From: Azospirillum sp. 47_25
GTDB taxonomy: Bacteria > Pseudomonadota > Alphaproteobacteria > RF32 > CAG-239
Direction of reading: 5' to 3'
NCBI GenBank assembly: GCA_001917125.1
Contig: MNTU01000037.1
Location: 1-64,000 of the forward strand
DNA length: 64,000 bases
The position numbers were made by a program, and so were the translations under genes. Within the stretch, counting starts at the first letter, position 1. Each line of letters opens with the position of its first letter. A model generated the notes under the pieces. The model did not search any database, was not told where the DNA came from, and saw only the letters and a program-made list of their open reading frames with translations. This document shows positions 17,466 through 26,314 of this stretch, piece by piece.

Positions 17466-18854
17466 GTGAACAAACAAAAATATTATATTAAAACGTTCGG
17501 CTGCCAGATGAATGTTTATGATTCGAACCGCATTGCCAACATTCTTAACAGTCTCGGCTATGAAACCGCCTCCTCGGCCGCCGATGCCGACATTATCATA
17601 TTCAACACTTGCCACATTCGCGAAAAAGCGGCGGAAAAAGTCTTCTCCGATTTAGGACGTGCTCTGCTGATCAAACAGGACAGGGCTGCCGCCGGCAAAG
17701 ACACGATCATCGGCGTCACCGGCTGCGTAGTTCAGGCCGAAGACCAGCAAATTGCCGTTCGTGCACCTTATGTTGACTTTGCTACCGGTCCGCTGACCTA
17801 TCACCGCCTGCCTGAAATTTTGGCAAAAATAAAACGCAAACGCGGGCAAAGCATTATCGACACCGAATTTCCCGCGGAATCCAAATTCGATTTCCTGCCG
17901 GAAAACCGGGCACAGGGCGGCTGCTCCTTTTTAGCCGTCCAGGAAGGCTGCAACAACTTCTGCACCTATTGCGTCGTCCCCTACACCCGCGGCATCGAAA
18001 CTTCCCGTCCGGTAGAGGAAGTTCTGCACGAAGCGCGGCGCCTGGTTGAAACCGGCAGCGTCGAATTAAACCTCCTCGGGCAAAACGTCAACTCTTATCA
18101 TGGCGCGGACGGCTCGGGCAAGGAACGTTCTCTTGCATATCTGTTGCACAAGCTGGCAGAAATCGACGGTCTGAAACGCATTCGCTATACAACCTCTTAT
18201 CCCGCCGATATGACGGACGAATTAATCAACTGCCATCGCGACATTCCTCAGCTGATGCCTTATCTCCCCCTGCCGGTTCAATCCGGTTCCGACAAAATTC
18301 TGAAAGCCATGAACCGCCGTCACAACCGCGCGCAGTATCTTGATATTATCGAAAAGCTCTATGCCGCCAATCCGGCGCTGCGAATGTCCTCCGACTTTAT
18401 CGTCGGTTTCCCCGGCGAAAGCGACGAAGACTTTGAGCAGACGCTGGACATCGTCCGCCGGGTCGGCTACATACAGGCCTTTTCGTTCAAATACAGCAAA
18501 CGCCCCGGCACCCCCGCGGCTCTGATGCCCGAACAGGTCGAAGAAAAAATCAAACGGCAGCGGCTTGATATCCTGCAGGAGCTCTTAAGCGGCATGCAGC
18601 TCAAATTCAACCGTGAGTGCCTCGGCAAAACCATGCCGGTTTTGTTTGAATACAAAGGACGCCGCGCCGGGCAGTTGGTCGGACGGACACCGTATATGCA
18701 GAACATTCACGTTGAAATAGGTAAGGAATTTTTAAACCAAATCGTGGATATTAAAGTAACCGAAGCCGCAACCAGCTCTTTAAGCGGCGCCTGCACAACA
18801 CTAAATAATAAAGCTTCACGAAAGGGCAGTCATCATGGCAGAAATCAATTTTGA
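17466..18854 (+). CDS. miaB: tRNA-2-methylthio-N6-dimethylallyladenosine synthase
   Basis: MiaB is a radical-SAM methylthiotransferase acting at tRNA position 37. It starts at a GTG (17466) and has 462 residues. The N-terminal UPF0004 domain has cluster-binding Cys13, Cys49 and Cys87. The radical-SAM triad is Cys162, Cys166 and Cys169 in GCNNFCTYCVVPYTRG. A C-terminal TRAM domain follows. The end overlaps phoH by 20 bases, indicating coupling. It depends on two 4Fe-4S clusters, which is why the Fur-like site at its promoter is of interest. Confidence 0.96.
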   Translation: MNKQKYYIKTFGCQMNVYDSNRIANILNSLGYETASSAADADIIIFNTCHIREKAAEKVFSDLGRALLIKQDRAAAGKDTIIGVTGCVVQAEDQQIAVRAPYVDFATGPLTYHRLPEILAKIKRKRGQSIIDTEFPAESKFDFLPENRAQGGCSFLAVQEGCNNFCTYCVVPYTRGIETSRPVEEVLHEARRLVETGSVELNLLGQNVNSYHGADGSGKERSLAYLLHKLAEIDGLKRIRYTTSYPADMTDELINCHRDIPQLMPYLPLPVQSGSDKILKAMNRRHNRAQYLDIIEKLYAANPALRMSSDFIVGFPGESDEDFEQTLDIVRRVGYIQAFSFKYSKRPGTPAALMPEQVEEKIKRQRLDILQELLSGMQLKFNRECLGKTMPVLFEYKGRRAGQLVGRTPYMQNIHVEIGKEFLNQIVDIKVTEAATSSLSGACTTLNNKASRKGSHHGRNQF

Positions 18855-19800
18855 ACTTTATAACAATCAGCTCGTCCAGCAGCTTGTCGGACCGCAGGAT
18901 GCAAACCTCAAGCTGATAGAACAGCTTTTGAACGTCACCATCGGTTCTTTCGGCAACCAGATAACCATTCAGGGAAACGGAGAAGCGGTGGAACAGGCCC
19001 GCACCGCCATCGACATGCTCTACAACAAATTAAGCCGCGGTATCGACATCACCGAACAGGAAGTCAAAGCGGCTGTCCGCATGAGCGACGAAGGCGCTGA
19101 AAAAATCACTGAGCAAAATCTTGACGATATCGTGCTCAAAACCAAAAAACGCCATATTTATCCGCGCTCGGCAACACAGGCAAAATACATTCAGGAAATG
19201 ATGAAGAACGAACTCGTCTTCGGCCTCGGGCCCGCCGGTACCGGTAAAACATATCTGGCTGTTGCCCTCGCCGTTTCGATGATGCTGGAAGGACGCATCG
19301 ACAAAATCATCCTTTCCCGCCCGGCGGTTGAAGCCGGTGAAAATTTAGGCTTTCTGCCCGGCGACCTCAAAGATAAGGTTGATCCTTATCTGCGTCCGCT
19401 GTATGACGCCTTGTATGAAATGCTGCCCGCCGAACAGGTCGACAAAAAACTGGCCATCGGCGAAATTGAAATCGCCCCGCTGGCTTTCATGCGCGGCCGC
19501 ACGCTTTCCAATGCCTTTGTCATTCTTGACGAAGCCCAGAACACCACCCCGATGCAGATGAAAATGTTTCTGACCCGTCTCGGTGAAAACTCCCGCATGG
19601 TTGTCAACGGCGACCTCAGCCAGGTTGACCTGCCGCGCGGCGTCATCTCCGGCCTGAAAGATGCGCTGGACACCTTAAACCATGTCAGCAACATCAGCTC
19701 CGTCACTTTCAGTGCCTCCGACGTTGTTCGTCACGGTTTGGTCGCCAAAATCGTCAAGGCTTATGAAGAAAAGGCCAAAAAGCAGCACGGCGATGATTAA
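18835..19800 (+). CDS. phoH: PhoH-like ATPase (YbeZ)
   Basis: PhoH/YbeZ is a P-loop NTPase that partners with the endoribonuclease YbeY in RNA processing. The 321-residue protein has an N-terminal KH-like segment, Walker A GPAGTGKT (132-139) and Walker B AFVILDEAQNTTP, with a GENSRMVVNGDLSQVDLP sensor region. It overlaps miaB at its start and ybeY at its end, in the conserved miaB-phoH-ybeY order. Confidence 0.95.
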   Translation: MAEINFELYNNQLVQQLVGPQDANLKLIEQLLNVTIGSFGNQITIQGNGEAVEQARTAIDMLYNKLSRGIDITEQEVKAAVRMSDEGAEKITEQNLDDIVLKTKKRHIYPRSATQAKYIQEMMKNELVFGLGPAGTGKTYLAVALAVSMMLEGRIDKIILSRPAVEAGENLGFLPGDLKDKVDPYLRPLYDALYEMLPAEQVDKKLAIGEIEIAPLAFMRGRTLSNAFVILDEAQNTTPMQMKMFLTRLGENSRMVVNGDLSQVDLPRGVISGLKDALDTLNHVSNISSVTFSASDVVRHGLVAKIVKAYEEKAKKQHGDD

Positions 19801-20311
19801 GCATTCTCTGAACCTTACGGTCAATGAACCGGCCTGGTTGCAAGCCCTCCCCGATGTTGAAACGATCTCCGGGGAGGTCTTTTCTCAGGTGCTTGATTAC
19901 GTCGGCTCCCATGAAGAAATAGATTTTCTGCAATCAGGAAAAAACATAAACGTCAACCTCTGCCTCGGCAATGACGATGAAGTCCATGCCCTTAACCGTG
20001 AGTTCCGCGGCAAAGACAAACCGACCAACGTGCTCTCTTTTGCCAATATCGACGACGAAAGTTTTGCCGATGAATGGTCTGACGGCAAAGAAATCGAACT
20101 CGGCGACATCATCATCGCGCTGGAAACCATGCAGGCGGAAGCCGAAAATCAAAATTTGACACTCCATGACCACTATTGCCACCTCTTTGCACACGGGCTG
20201 CTCCACCTGCTGGGTTACGACCATATCGAAGCAGATGAAGCCGAACACATGGAAAGTTTTGAAATTGCCATTCTCAAACAAATGAACATCAACAACCCCT
20301 ATGAGGAATAA
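19793..20311 (+). CDS. ybeY: Endoribonuclease YbeY
   Basis: YbeY is a metal-dependent single-strand endoribonuclease involved in 16S rRNA 3'-end maturation. The start is the ATG at 19793, overlapping the phoH stop by 8 bases; the product is 172 residues. The zinc motif HGLLHLLGYDH (134-144) supplies His134, His138 and His144. RGKDKPTNVLSF is the other family hallmark. Upstream codons in frame lie inside phoH and were excluded. lnt follows directly; the corC/ybeX gene usually found between them is missing. Confidence 0.95.
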   Translation: MIKHSLNLTVNEPAWLQALPDVETISGEVFSQVLDYVGSHEEIDFLQSGKNINVNLCLGNDDEVHALNREFRGKDKPTNVLSFANIDDESFADEWSDGKEIELGDIIIALETMQAEAENQNLTLHDHYCHLFAHGLLHLLGYDHIEADEAEHMESFEIAILKQMNINNPYEE

Positions 20312-20314
20312 CCC

Positions 20315-21850
20315 ATGCCGGCCGATCTGATTGCCAAAATCCGCCAATATCCCAAAACCGCCGCTTTTGTTCTCGGCAGCCTGAGCGTCCTGGCCTTGCC
20401 GCCGCATTTCTGGCTTCCGGTTTTATTGGTGAGTTTTACCGGCTTGCTGCTTTTGCTGCAACAGACCGAAAAGCCAAAAGAAGCTTTTGCATTCGGTTAT
20501 TGGTTCGGTTTCGGCTATTTTGCCTGCGGCCTGTCCTGGATCGGCAACGCCCTGCTGATAGATGCCCAAACGTTTGGGTGGCTTTATCCGCTCGTTTTCC
20601 TGGCTTCCGGCGCTTTCTTCGGCCTGTTTGCCGCCTTTCCGGCCTGGCTGGCCTCATACTTCAAAAATATTTATGCCAAATATCTGGCCTTTGCTTCGCT
20701 TTGGGTCGCCTTTGAATGGGTACGCAGTTTCTTTCTGACCGGTTTTCCCTGGAATCTGCTCGGAACCGTCCTGGCCTTCACGCCCGCAACAATGCAGCTC
20801 GCCGCCGTTATCGGCACCTACGGTCTGTCTCTGCTGGTTATCATGATAAGCTCGGCTCCGGCTCTGGCTTTACGGCAAAAAGACAAAATTGGATTATGGA
20901 GCAGCCTCGGCCTTATCATTGCCGGCTCGCTGCTGATTGGCGGATACGGCGTTTTCCGGTTACACCGGCTCGGCAGCACTGAGGACGGCAGCATCAAAGT
21001 CCGCATTGTTCAGCCGGCCATTCCCCAAACCATGAAATGGAGCCCCACTTCGTTGGATGACAACATCAACAAATATATCGCCATGAGCCGAACCGAAGGC
21101 CTGGAAGATGTTGACTTTGTCATCTGGGGTGAAACCGCCAGCCCTTTCCCGCTGGATTATGACGATTATTACCGTCAGCTGGTAACCAACGCCATTCCCG
21201 AAAAAGGCTATCTGATTACCGGCCTTGTCCGCTACGAAGCCGATGCGGACGACCGTTATCAGCCGCTCAATTCACTGTTTGTCATGAATAAACACGGCAT
21301 CGTCAGAGGAAGTTACGACAAAAGCCATCTGGTACCTTTCGGCGAATATATCCCCCTTCGCCGCTGGCTGCCGCTGTGGATACGGCCGATAACCAATACC
21401 ATTGCCAATTTCAAAGCCGGAAGCGGCCTCAAAAACATCCGTATTGACGACTATCCCGAATTCGGTGCCCTTATCTGCTACGAGATTATTTTTCCCGCCC
21501 AGGTAGTAAATGCAAAACACAAACCGGACTGGCTGGTCAATCTCACCAATGACGGCTGGTACGGCAACAGCGCCGGCCCCTACCAACATTTGGCAATGGC
21601 TCAAATGCGGGCAGTTGAAGAGGGAATAACTGTCGTCCGCGTTGCCAACACGGGCGTCAGCGCCGTAATTGACCGTCTCGGAATCATCCGCACCTCCCTT
21701 CCGTTAAACCATTCAGGAACCGCCGACACATTTCTCCCTCAAAAGTTGAGTACACCGACTCTATACGGAAAATACAGTAATTTCATACCGTTAATATTAT
21801 GCTTTTTGAATTTAACATTTGCATTTATGCTCAAACGCCGTTTCCGTTAA
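20315..21850 (+). CDS. lnt: Apolipoprotein N-acyltransferase
   Basis: Lnt adds the third acyl chain to lipoproteins in the inner membrane. The 511-residue protein has an N-terminal block of six or so transmembrane helices, a periplasmic nitrilase domain and a C-terminal helix. The catalytic triad is visible: Glu273 in WGETASP, Lys336 in YDKSHLVPFGEY and Cys388 in ALICYEIIFP. It begins three bases after ybeY. Its presence implies triacylated lipoproteins, in line with the lipoprotein at 39957. Confidence 0.95.
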   Translation: MPADLIAKIRQYPKTAAFVLGSLSVLALPPHFWLPVLLVSFTGLLLLLQQTEKPKEAFAFGYWFGFGYFACGLSWIGNALLIDAQTFGWLYPLVFLASGAFFGLFAAFPAWLASYFKNIYAKYLAFASLWVAFEWVRSFFLTGFPWNLLGTVLAFTPATMQLAAVIGTYGLSLLVIMISSAPALALRQKDKIGLWSSLGLIIAGSLLIGGYGVFRLHRLGSTEDGSIKVRIVQPAIPQTMKWSPTSLDDNINKYIAMSRTEGLEDVDFVIWGETASPFPLDYDDYYRQLVTNAIPEKGYLITGLVRYEADADDRYQPLNSLFVMNKHGIVRGSYDKSHLVPFGEYIPLRRWLPLWIRPITNTIANFKAGSGLKNIRIDDYPEFGALICYEIIFPAQVVNAKHKPDWLVNLTNDGWYGNSAGPYQHLAMAQMRAVEEGITVVRVANTGVSAVIDRLGIIRTSLPLNHSGTADTFLPQKLSTPTLYGKYSNFIPLILCFLNLTFAFMLKRRFR

Positions 21851-21926
21851 GCTTTTGAAATTTATAACAAAATCGCATATTTTATGTTTTTTTAATAAAC
21901 AATATAAAATATTATATAAATATTAG

Positions 21927-21955
21927 TTGACGAAATATCCTTAAAATCTTATTTA
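21927..21955 (+). promoter_or_regulatory. Promoter of the XRE regulator
   Basis: TTGACG (21927-21932), 17 bases, TATTTA (21950-21955), in an AT-rich gap after lnt and about 33 bases before the ATG. Confidence 0.5.
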
Positions 21956-21987
21956 TAAGATATCAACGTAAACAAAAGGAATAAAAA

Positions 21988-22494
21988 ATGACGACAGAAA
22001 CTTTTAAAAAATCTAGCCGAGGTAGAACCCCCACCGGGCAGCCAAACCCGATTGACGTTCACGTAGGAAACCGCATCAGATTAAGACGGACTTTGCTGGG
22101 TTTAAGTCAGGAAAAGTTAGCCAGTCTGTTAGGCCTTACTTTCCAGCAGGTTCAGAAATATGAACGCGGAATGAACCGTGTCGGCGCCAGCCGTCTGTGG
22201 GATATCGGTAAGGTTTTGGAAGTTCCTGTCGGTTTCTTCTATGAAGATATGGACAAATCTGTTGCCAACCAAAGTCCGCGTATGTTCAGCCTGCCGGACA
22301 GTGCCCCTGAATGCCTGGCAGAAGACGATGCCGAGTTTGACGTTGACCCGATGAACCGCCAGGAAACGATTGAGCTTGTCAAAGCTTACTACAAAATTCC
22401 CAACCGTAAAGCGGCCAAACATATGTTTGATTTGATTATCGCCATGTCCAAAACAACTTATAATAACAAAGACGAAGACGATAAGCTCAAATAA
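21988..22494 (+). CDS. XRE-family helix-turn-helix transcriptional regulator
   Basis: The 168-residue protein has a Cro/CI-type helix-turn-helix at about residues 26-80: VGNRIRLRRTLLGLSQEKLA, then LGLTFQQVQKYERGMNRV. A conserved C-terminal extension (about 115-160) contains ELVKAYYKIPNRKAAKHMFD. A regulator of this type sits between lnt and metK in many alphaproteobacteria, and its targets are generally undefined. An AT-rich promoter region precedes it and a strong terminator follows. Confidence 0.9.
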   Translation: MTTETFKKSSRGRTPTGQPNPIDVHVGNRIRLRRTLLGLSQEKLASLLGLTFQQVQKYERGMNRVGASRLWDIGKVLEVPVGFFYEDMDKSVANQSPRMFSLPDSAPECLAEDDAEFDVDPMNRQETIELVKAYYKIPNRKAAKHMFDLIIAMSKTTYNNKDEDDKLK

Positions 22495-22515
22495 AATGGC
22501 TGTTATCAAAAAATA

Positions 22516-22543
22516 AAGCTGGCAATCTGCCGGCTTTTTTTTT
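22516..22543 (+). terminator. Intrinsic terminator after the XRE gene, abutting the metK promoter
   Basis: Stem AAGCTGGCA, loop ATC, TGCCGGCTT, then nine T. A TATACT -10-like hexamer starts at 22543, at the last T, only 39 bases before the metK ATG. No SAM riboswitch structure fits in the gap. Confidence 0.85.
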
Positions 22544-22581
22544 ATACTTCATCCAGTTTAGACCGGACAAAGGATAAAAAA

Positions 22582-23736
22582 ATGCAGCAGTTTTTCACCA
22601 GTGAATCAGTTTCCGAAGGACATCCGGACAAGGTTTGCGACCAAATTTCCGACGCCGTCGTCGATTTGTTTCTTCGCGCCGATCCCCGGTCCCGTACGGC
22701 CATAGAAACTCTGGCAACCACCAATCAGGTCGTCATCGCCGGCGAAACAAAATGCAACGAATACATATCGGCGGAAATGATAGAACAAACCGTCAGGGAT
22801 ACCATCCGCCGCATTGGTTATGACCAAAAAGGTTTCAGCTGGCAAACCGTTAAAATAAAAAATTATCTGCATCATCAGTCCTGCGACATTGCCCTCGGTG
22901 TTGACCGCGACGGTGCCGGCGATCAGGGCATCATGTTCGGCTACGCCAAAAAAGAAAAGGGATTTGACAGCGACTATATGCCTTTGGCCATTTATTGGGC
23001 CGACCGTATTCTGCAAAACCTTGCCCAAGCCCGGCACAGCGGCGAAATCATCGGCATTGAACCTGATGCCAAAAGCCAGGTCACGCTTGAATATGACGAA
23101 GACGGCACGCCGAAAGGAATCAAAACAATCGTCCTCTCCACCCAGCATAATGAAAATCTAAGCCAAGAAGAAGTGCGTCGAATAGCTTGCCGTTATGTTG
23201 AACAAACGCTGCCTGCCGGATGGATGCCTGCCGACAAAGATATTCTGATTAATCCGACCGGACGTTTCGTTATCGGCGGACCGGACGGGGACACCGGCCT
23301 GACCGGAAGAAAAATCATTGTCGATACTTATGGCGGCTACGCCCCGCACGGAGGCGGAGCTTTCTCGGGCAAAGATCCCACCAAAGTTGACCGTTCGGCC
23401 GCCTATATGCTGCGCTACCTTGCCAAAAACATTGTCGCTGCCGGACTGGCCGACGAATGCCTGCTGCAAATTTCTTATGCCATTGGTCTGGCTGAACCTC
23501 TGTCCCTTTACATCAACACCAACAAAACAAACAAAACCGATGAAAGCAAAATCCTCGCTTTTATCAGAAACAATATCGACTTAACGCCGCAGGGAATCAT
23601 TAATTACCTCCGGCTGCGCCAACCGATATACCTGCCGACGGCTGCTTACGGCCATTTCGGCCGGCAGCCGGGCAGCGACGGAACTTTCTCCTGGGAAAAA
23701 TTAGACTTAACGGAGCAATTAAAATCATGTTTTTAG
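22582..23736 (+). CDS. metK: S-adenosylmethionine synthetase
   Basis: MetK makes SAM from methionine and ATP. The 384-residue protein shows SVSEGHPDKVCDQISDAVVD at the N-terminus, the GAGDQGIMFGYA motif, and the phosphate-binding segments GGPDGDTGLTGRKIIVDTYG and GGGAFSGKDPTKVDRSAAY. It overlaps trmB by 10 bases, so SAM synthesis and a SAM-dependent tRNA methylase are coupled. The ribosome-binding site is AAAGGA. Confidence 0.97.
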   Translation: MQQFFTSESVSEGHPDKVCDQISDAVVDLFLRADPRSRTAIETLATTNQVVIAGETKCNEYISAEMIEQTVRDTIRRIGYDQKGFSWQTVKIKNYLHHQSCDIALGVDRDGAGDQGIMFGYAKKEKGFDSDYMPLAIYWADRILQNLAQARHSGEIIGIEPDAKSQVTLEYDEDGTPKGIKTIVLSTQHNENLSQEEVRRIACRYVEQTLPAGWMPADKDILINPTGRFVIGGPDGDTGLTGRKIIVDTYGGYAPHGGGAFSGKDPTKVDRSAAYMLRYLAKNIVAAGLADECLLQISYAIGLAEPLSLYINTNKTNKTDESKILAFIRNNIDLTPQGIINYLRLRQPIYLPTAAYGHFGRQPGSDGTFSWEKLDLTEQLKSCF

Positions 23737-24452
23737 AAAACAAGCCCCATTTTTTCGGCCGACGGAAAGGCCGCGTCATCCGCAAAACCAAAACAACTTT
23801 GCTGGAAAACTTTTTGCCGGCGCTTAAAATCACCGAACAAACCGCATTTGACCGAAACACTTTGTTCGGCACGCCAGTTCGGGAAATCTGCCTTGAAATC
23901 GGCTTCGGCAATGGCGAACATCTGGCCGGACAAGCCAAAAACAATCCGCAGACCGGTTACATCGGCGCCGAGGTTTTTCAAAACGGCGTTGCCAATCTCC
24001 TTACCCTTCTCACCGGCATCAAAGTAACCGCAGACCTGCCGGAAACCGTCAGTCTCGAACCCGGAAGAGTTGACAATATCCGCATTTGGGACAATGACAT
24101 ACGTTTGCTCTTTAAACAAATTCCCGATAATTTTCTTGATCGCGTTTACTTGCTATTCCCCGATCCCTGGCCCAAGAAACGCCATGCTTCGCGGCGCTTT
24201 GTCAATCCCGACAATTTAAAGGAACTCGCCCGCATTCTGAAAAAGGGCGGAATATTGAGAATTGCCACCGATCATAAAGTTTACAAGTCCTGGACGCTGC
24301 ACCAAATGCACGACTGCCCTGATTTCCGCTGGACAGCAACCTGCGGCAACGATTGGAAAAGGGAACCCGGCGACTGGGTACAGACCAAATATCAGAGAAA
24401 AGCCGAGCGTGAAGGACGCCGCGCCGTCTTTCTTGACTATGAAAGAATCTGA
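23727..24452 (+). CDS. trmB: tRNA (guanine-N7-)-methyltransferase
   Basis: TrmB forms m7G46 in tRNA variable loops. The 241-residue protein has the SAM-binding motif CLEIGFGNGEHLAG and the family signature RVYLLFPDPWPKKRHASRRF. The start overlaps the end of metK. The metK-trmB pair is conserved in alphaproteobacteria. Confidence 0.95.
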   Translation: MFLENKPHFFGRRKGRVIRKTKTTLLENFLPALKITEQTAFDRNTLFGTPVREICLEIGFGNGEHLAGQAKNNPQTGYIGAEVFQNGVANLLTLLTGIKVTADLPETVSLEPGRVDNIRIWDNDIRLLFKQIPDNFLDRVYLLFPDPWPKKRHASRRFVNPDNLKELARILKKGGILRIATDHKVYKSWTLHQMHDCPDFRWTATCGNDWKREPGDWVQTKYQRKAEREGRRAVFLDYERI

Positions 24453-24465
24453 CGAACTTCCGCCG

Positions 24466-24972
24466 TTAATATGACGGAACCGTTGATATCGTCGAATTAA
24501 CATTCGGCTGTTCTATCGTCCGAATATCGCTTGCCGGATAAGACTGAACATCATAAATACGGTTACCGGATTCATAAAGGGTATCCTGAATTTGCCGATT
24601 GGCCTCTTGCGGTGTTTCGGCGGAAACCGGTGGGTTCTGGGGCAGCGTTTCCTCAATTTTTACCGGAACGGTCTTCTGCGGCGGCAGCTGCTCCGGAGCT
24701 GCCGTTGCCTGAGCATCACTGGCTGTCGCATCACCTCCGTTGCCTGAAATTATCGGATTTCCCAAAGGATTGCCGCAGCCGGCCGGCTGCTCAAGCAAAA
24801 ATTCATCCTCGCCGCCCGAAGATTTTTTAGCCGCGCCGTAAACCATTGTTTCCTGCTGCGGAGCAGAACTTTCTTCGCTGATAAACAACCGGCTGCTCTG
24901 CGCTTCAGCATCCGAATTAATTGCACAGACAGCCCAGACTAACATCGCTACGTTTCGTATTGCTTCATTCAT
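24466..24972 (-). CDS. Uncharacterised secreted, Pro/Gln/Ser-rich protein
   Basis: I do not recognise a family. The start is the ATG at 24972, with GAGGCGTAAG upstream; the product is 168 residues. An N-terminal hydrophobic stretch (RNVAMLVWAVCAINSDAEA) looks like a signal peptide ending near AEA. The rest is low complexity and probably disordered, rich in Pro, Gln, Ser, Thr and Ala, with a run QEANRQIQDTLYESGNRIYD near the C-terminus. It converges on trmB with a 13-base gap, and no clear terminator is visible. A periplasmic location is likely; function is unknown. Confidence 0.6.
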   Translation of the reverse strand: MNEAIRNVAMLVWAVCAINSDAEAQSSRLFISEESSAPQQETMVYGAAKKSSGGEDEFLLEQPAGCGNPLGNPIISGNGGDATASDAQATAAPEQLPPQKTVPVKIEETLPQNPPVSAETPQEANRQIQDTLYESGNRIYDVQSYPASDIRTIEQPNVNSTISTVPSY

Positions 24973-25023
24973 CTTACGCCTCATTAAATGGTTGCGCTGA
25001 ATCCTAAATAATCACGATGAATT

Positions 25024-25056
25024 TAAAAACAAGCAAGGGAGAAAAATCTCCCTTGC
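25024..25056 (-). terminator. Intrinsic terminator after ackA
   Basis: Minus-strand stem GCAAGGGAGA, loop TTTT, TCTCCCTTGC, followed by TTGTTTTTAAA. It ends the pta-ackA transcript. Confidence 0.8.
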
Positions 25057-25088
25057 CTTCCAAACACAAAAACCTATAAAACAACCGG

Positions 25089-26267
25089 TTAAATCAAATT
25101 AACCGTATCCTGGGCAATAACCAGTTCCTCATTGGTGGGAACCACAAAAACCCGAACCTTGGAACCGGCTTTTGAAATTTCGATTGTTTCGCCGCGTTTA
25201 CTGTTGGCTTCCTCGTCCAATTCAATTCCTAAATAAGACAGACGCTCGCAAAGCATTTTGCGAACCATGGACGAATTTTCGCCAATACCGGCCGTAAAAG
25301 CTATCGCGTCAACGCCGCCCAAAACGGCAATATAACTGCCGATAAAGCGCAAAATGGTATGAATATAAACGTTCGTGGCATTAATCGCATCTTCATTGCC
25401 GGCCAGATAAGCCGTTTCAACGTCGCGGTTATCTGAAAATCCGCACAATCCGAGCATACCGCTTTCTTTGTTCAGCAAACGGTTGACTTCATCAACGCTT
25501 TTGCCCTGTGTTTTCATAATATGCAGCGGAATATAGGGATCGATGTCGCCGCAGCGGGTTCCCATCATCACACCGGCCAGCGGAGTAAAGCCCATCGACG
25601 TATCGACACACTTTCCGTGATCAACCGCCGACAAAGAAGCACCGTTACCGATATGGCAGACGATAATTTTCCCTTCCTTGCCGATTAACTTGGCAACTTC
25701 GCGGGAAACATAATAATGGGAAGTGCCGTGCGCGCCGTAACGGCGGATCTGATGTTTCTTATACTGCTCCAGCGGCAGCGGATACAAATAAGCCTCCGGC
25801 TCCATCGTCTGATGAAAAGCCGTATCAAAAACAACCACCTGCTTAATGTCCGGCAACAAAGCCTTTACGGCCTTCAATCCGAGGACGGCCGCCGGATTGT
25901 GCAGCGGAGCCAGGGTTGAAAGTTCGTCAATCTGCTCAATGACCTTATCATCAACCAAAGTCGATTTTTTGAAAATCGAACCGCCCTGAACCACACGATG
26001 ACCGACACCGGCCAACTCGCCCATACTGCTCAGCGCACCGTTCAGCAACAAAGCAAAAACCTCGCGAATAGCCTCCTGATGTGACGGAATGTCAACATTT
26101 TTGGTTACTTTCTCACCGTCGCGGATCTTGATGGTAACAAACGAATTGTCAATCCCGATACGGTCAGCCAAACCCTTGGCTATAACCTCATACTTATCCC
26201 CGTCAACGCCGAACAGCTGATATTTGAGAGAAGATGAACCCGAGTTCAAAACAAGAATTTTTTTCAT
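25089..26267 (-). CDS. ackA: Acetate kinase
   Basis: AckA converts acetyl-phosphate and ADP to acetate and ATP. The 392-residue protein has the ASKHA signature KKILVLNSGSSSLKYQLF, the DTAFHQTM motif, the phosphate-binding HIGNGASLSAVDHGKCVDTS, and GTRCGDIDP. It is downstream of pta, 48 bases apart, and ends at a terminator. Together they give the acetate branch of fermentation and substrate-level ATP. Confidence 0.97.
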   Translation of the reverse strand: MKKILVLNSGSSSLKYQLFGVDGDKYEVIAKGLADRIGIDNSFVTIKIRDGEKVTKNVDIPSHQEAIREVFALLLNGALSSMGELAGVGHRVVQGGSIFKKSTLVDDKVIEQIDELSTLAPLHNPAAVLGLKAVKALLPDIKQVVVFDTAFHQTMEPEAYLYPLPLEQYKKHQIRRYGAHGTSHYYVSREVAKLIGKEGKIIVCHIGNGASLSAVDHGKCVDTSMGFTPLAGVMMGTRCGDIDPYIPLHIMKTQGKSVDEVNRLLNKESGMLGLCGFSDNRDVETAYLAGNEDAINATNVYIHTILRFIGSYIAVLGGVDAIAFTAGIGENSSMVRKMLCERLSYLGIELDEEANSKRGETIEISKAGSKVRVFVVPTNEELVIAQDTVNLI

Positions 26268-26314
26268 ATGTCAGTCCTTAATCTTTTTATAAATCTATAC
26301 AAAAGGCAGCCGCT

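Noticed and set aside
22495-22581. SAM riboswitch before metK
   Set aside because: The gap is filled by the XRE terminator and a ribosome-binding site; no room or motif for a SAM-II-type element.
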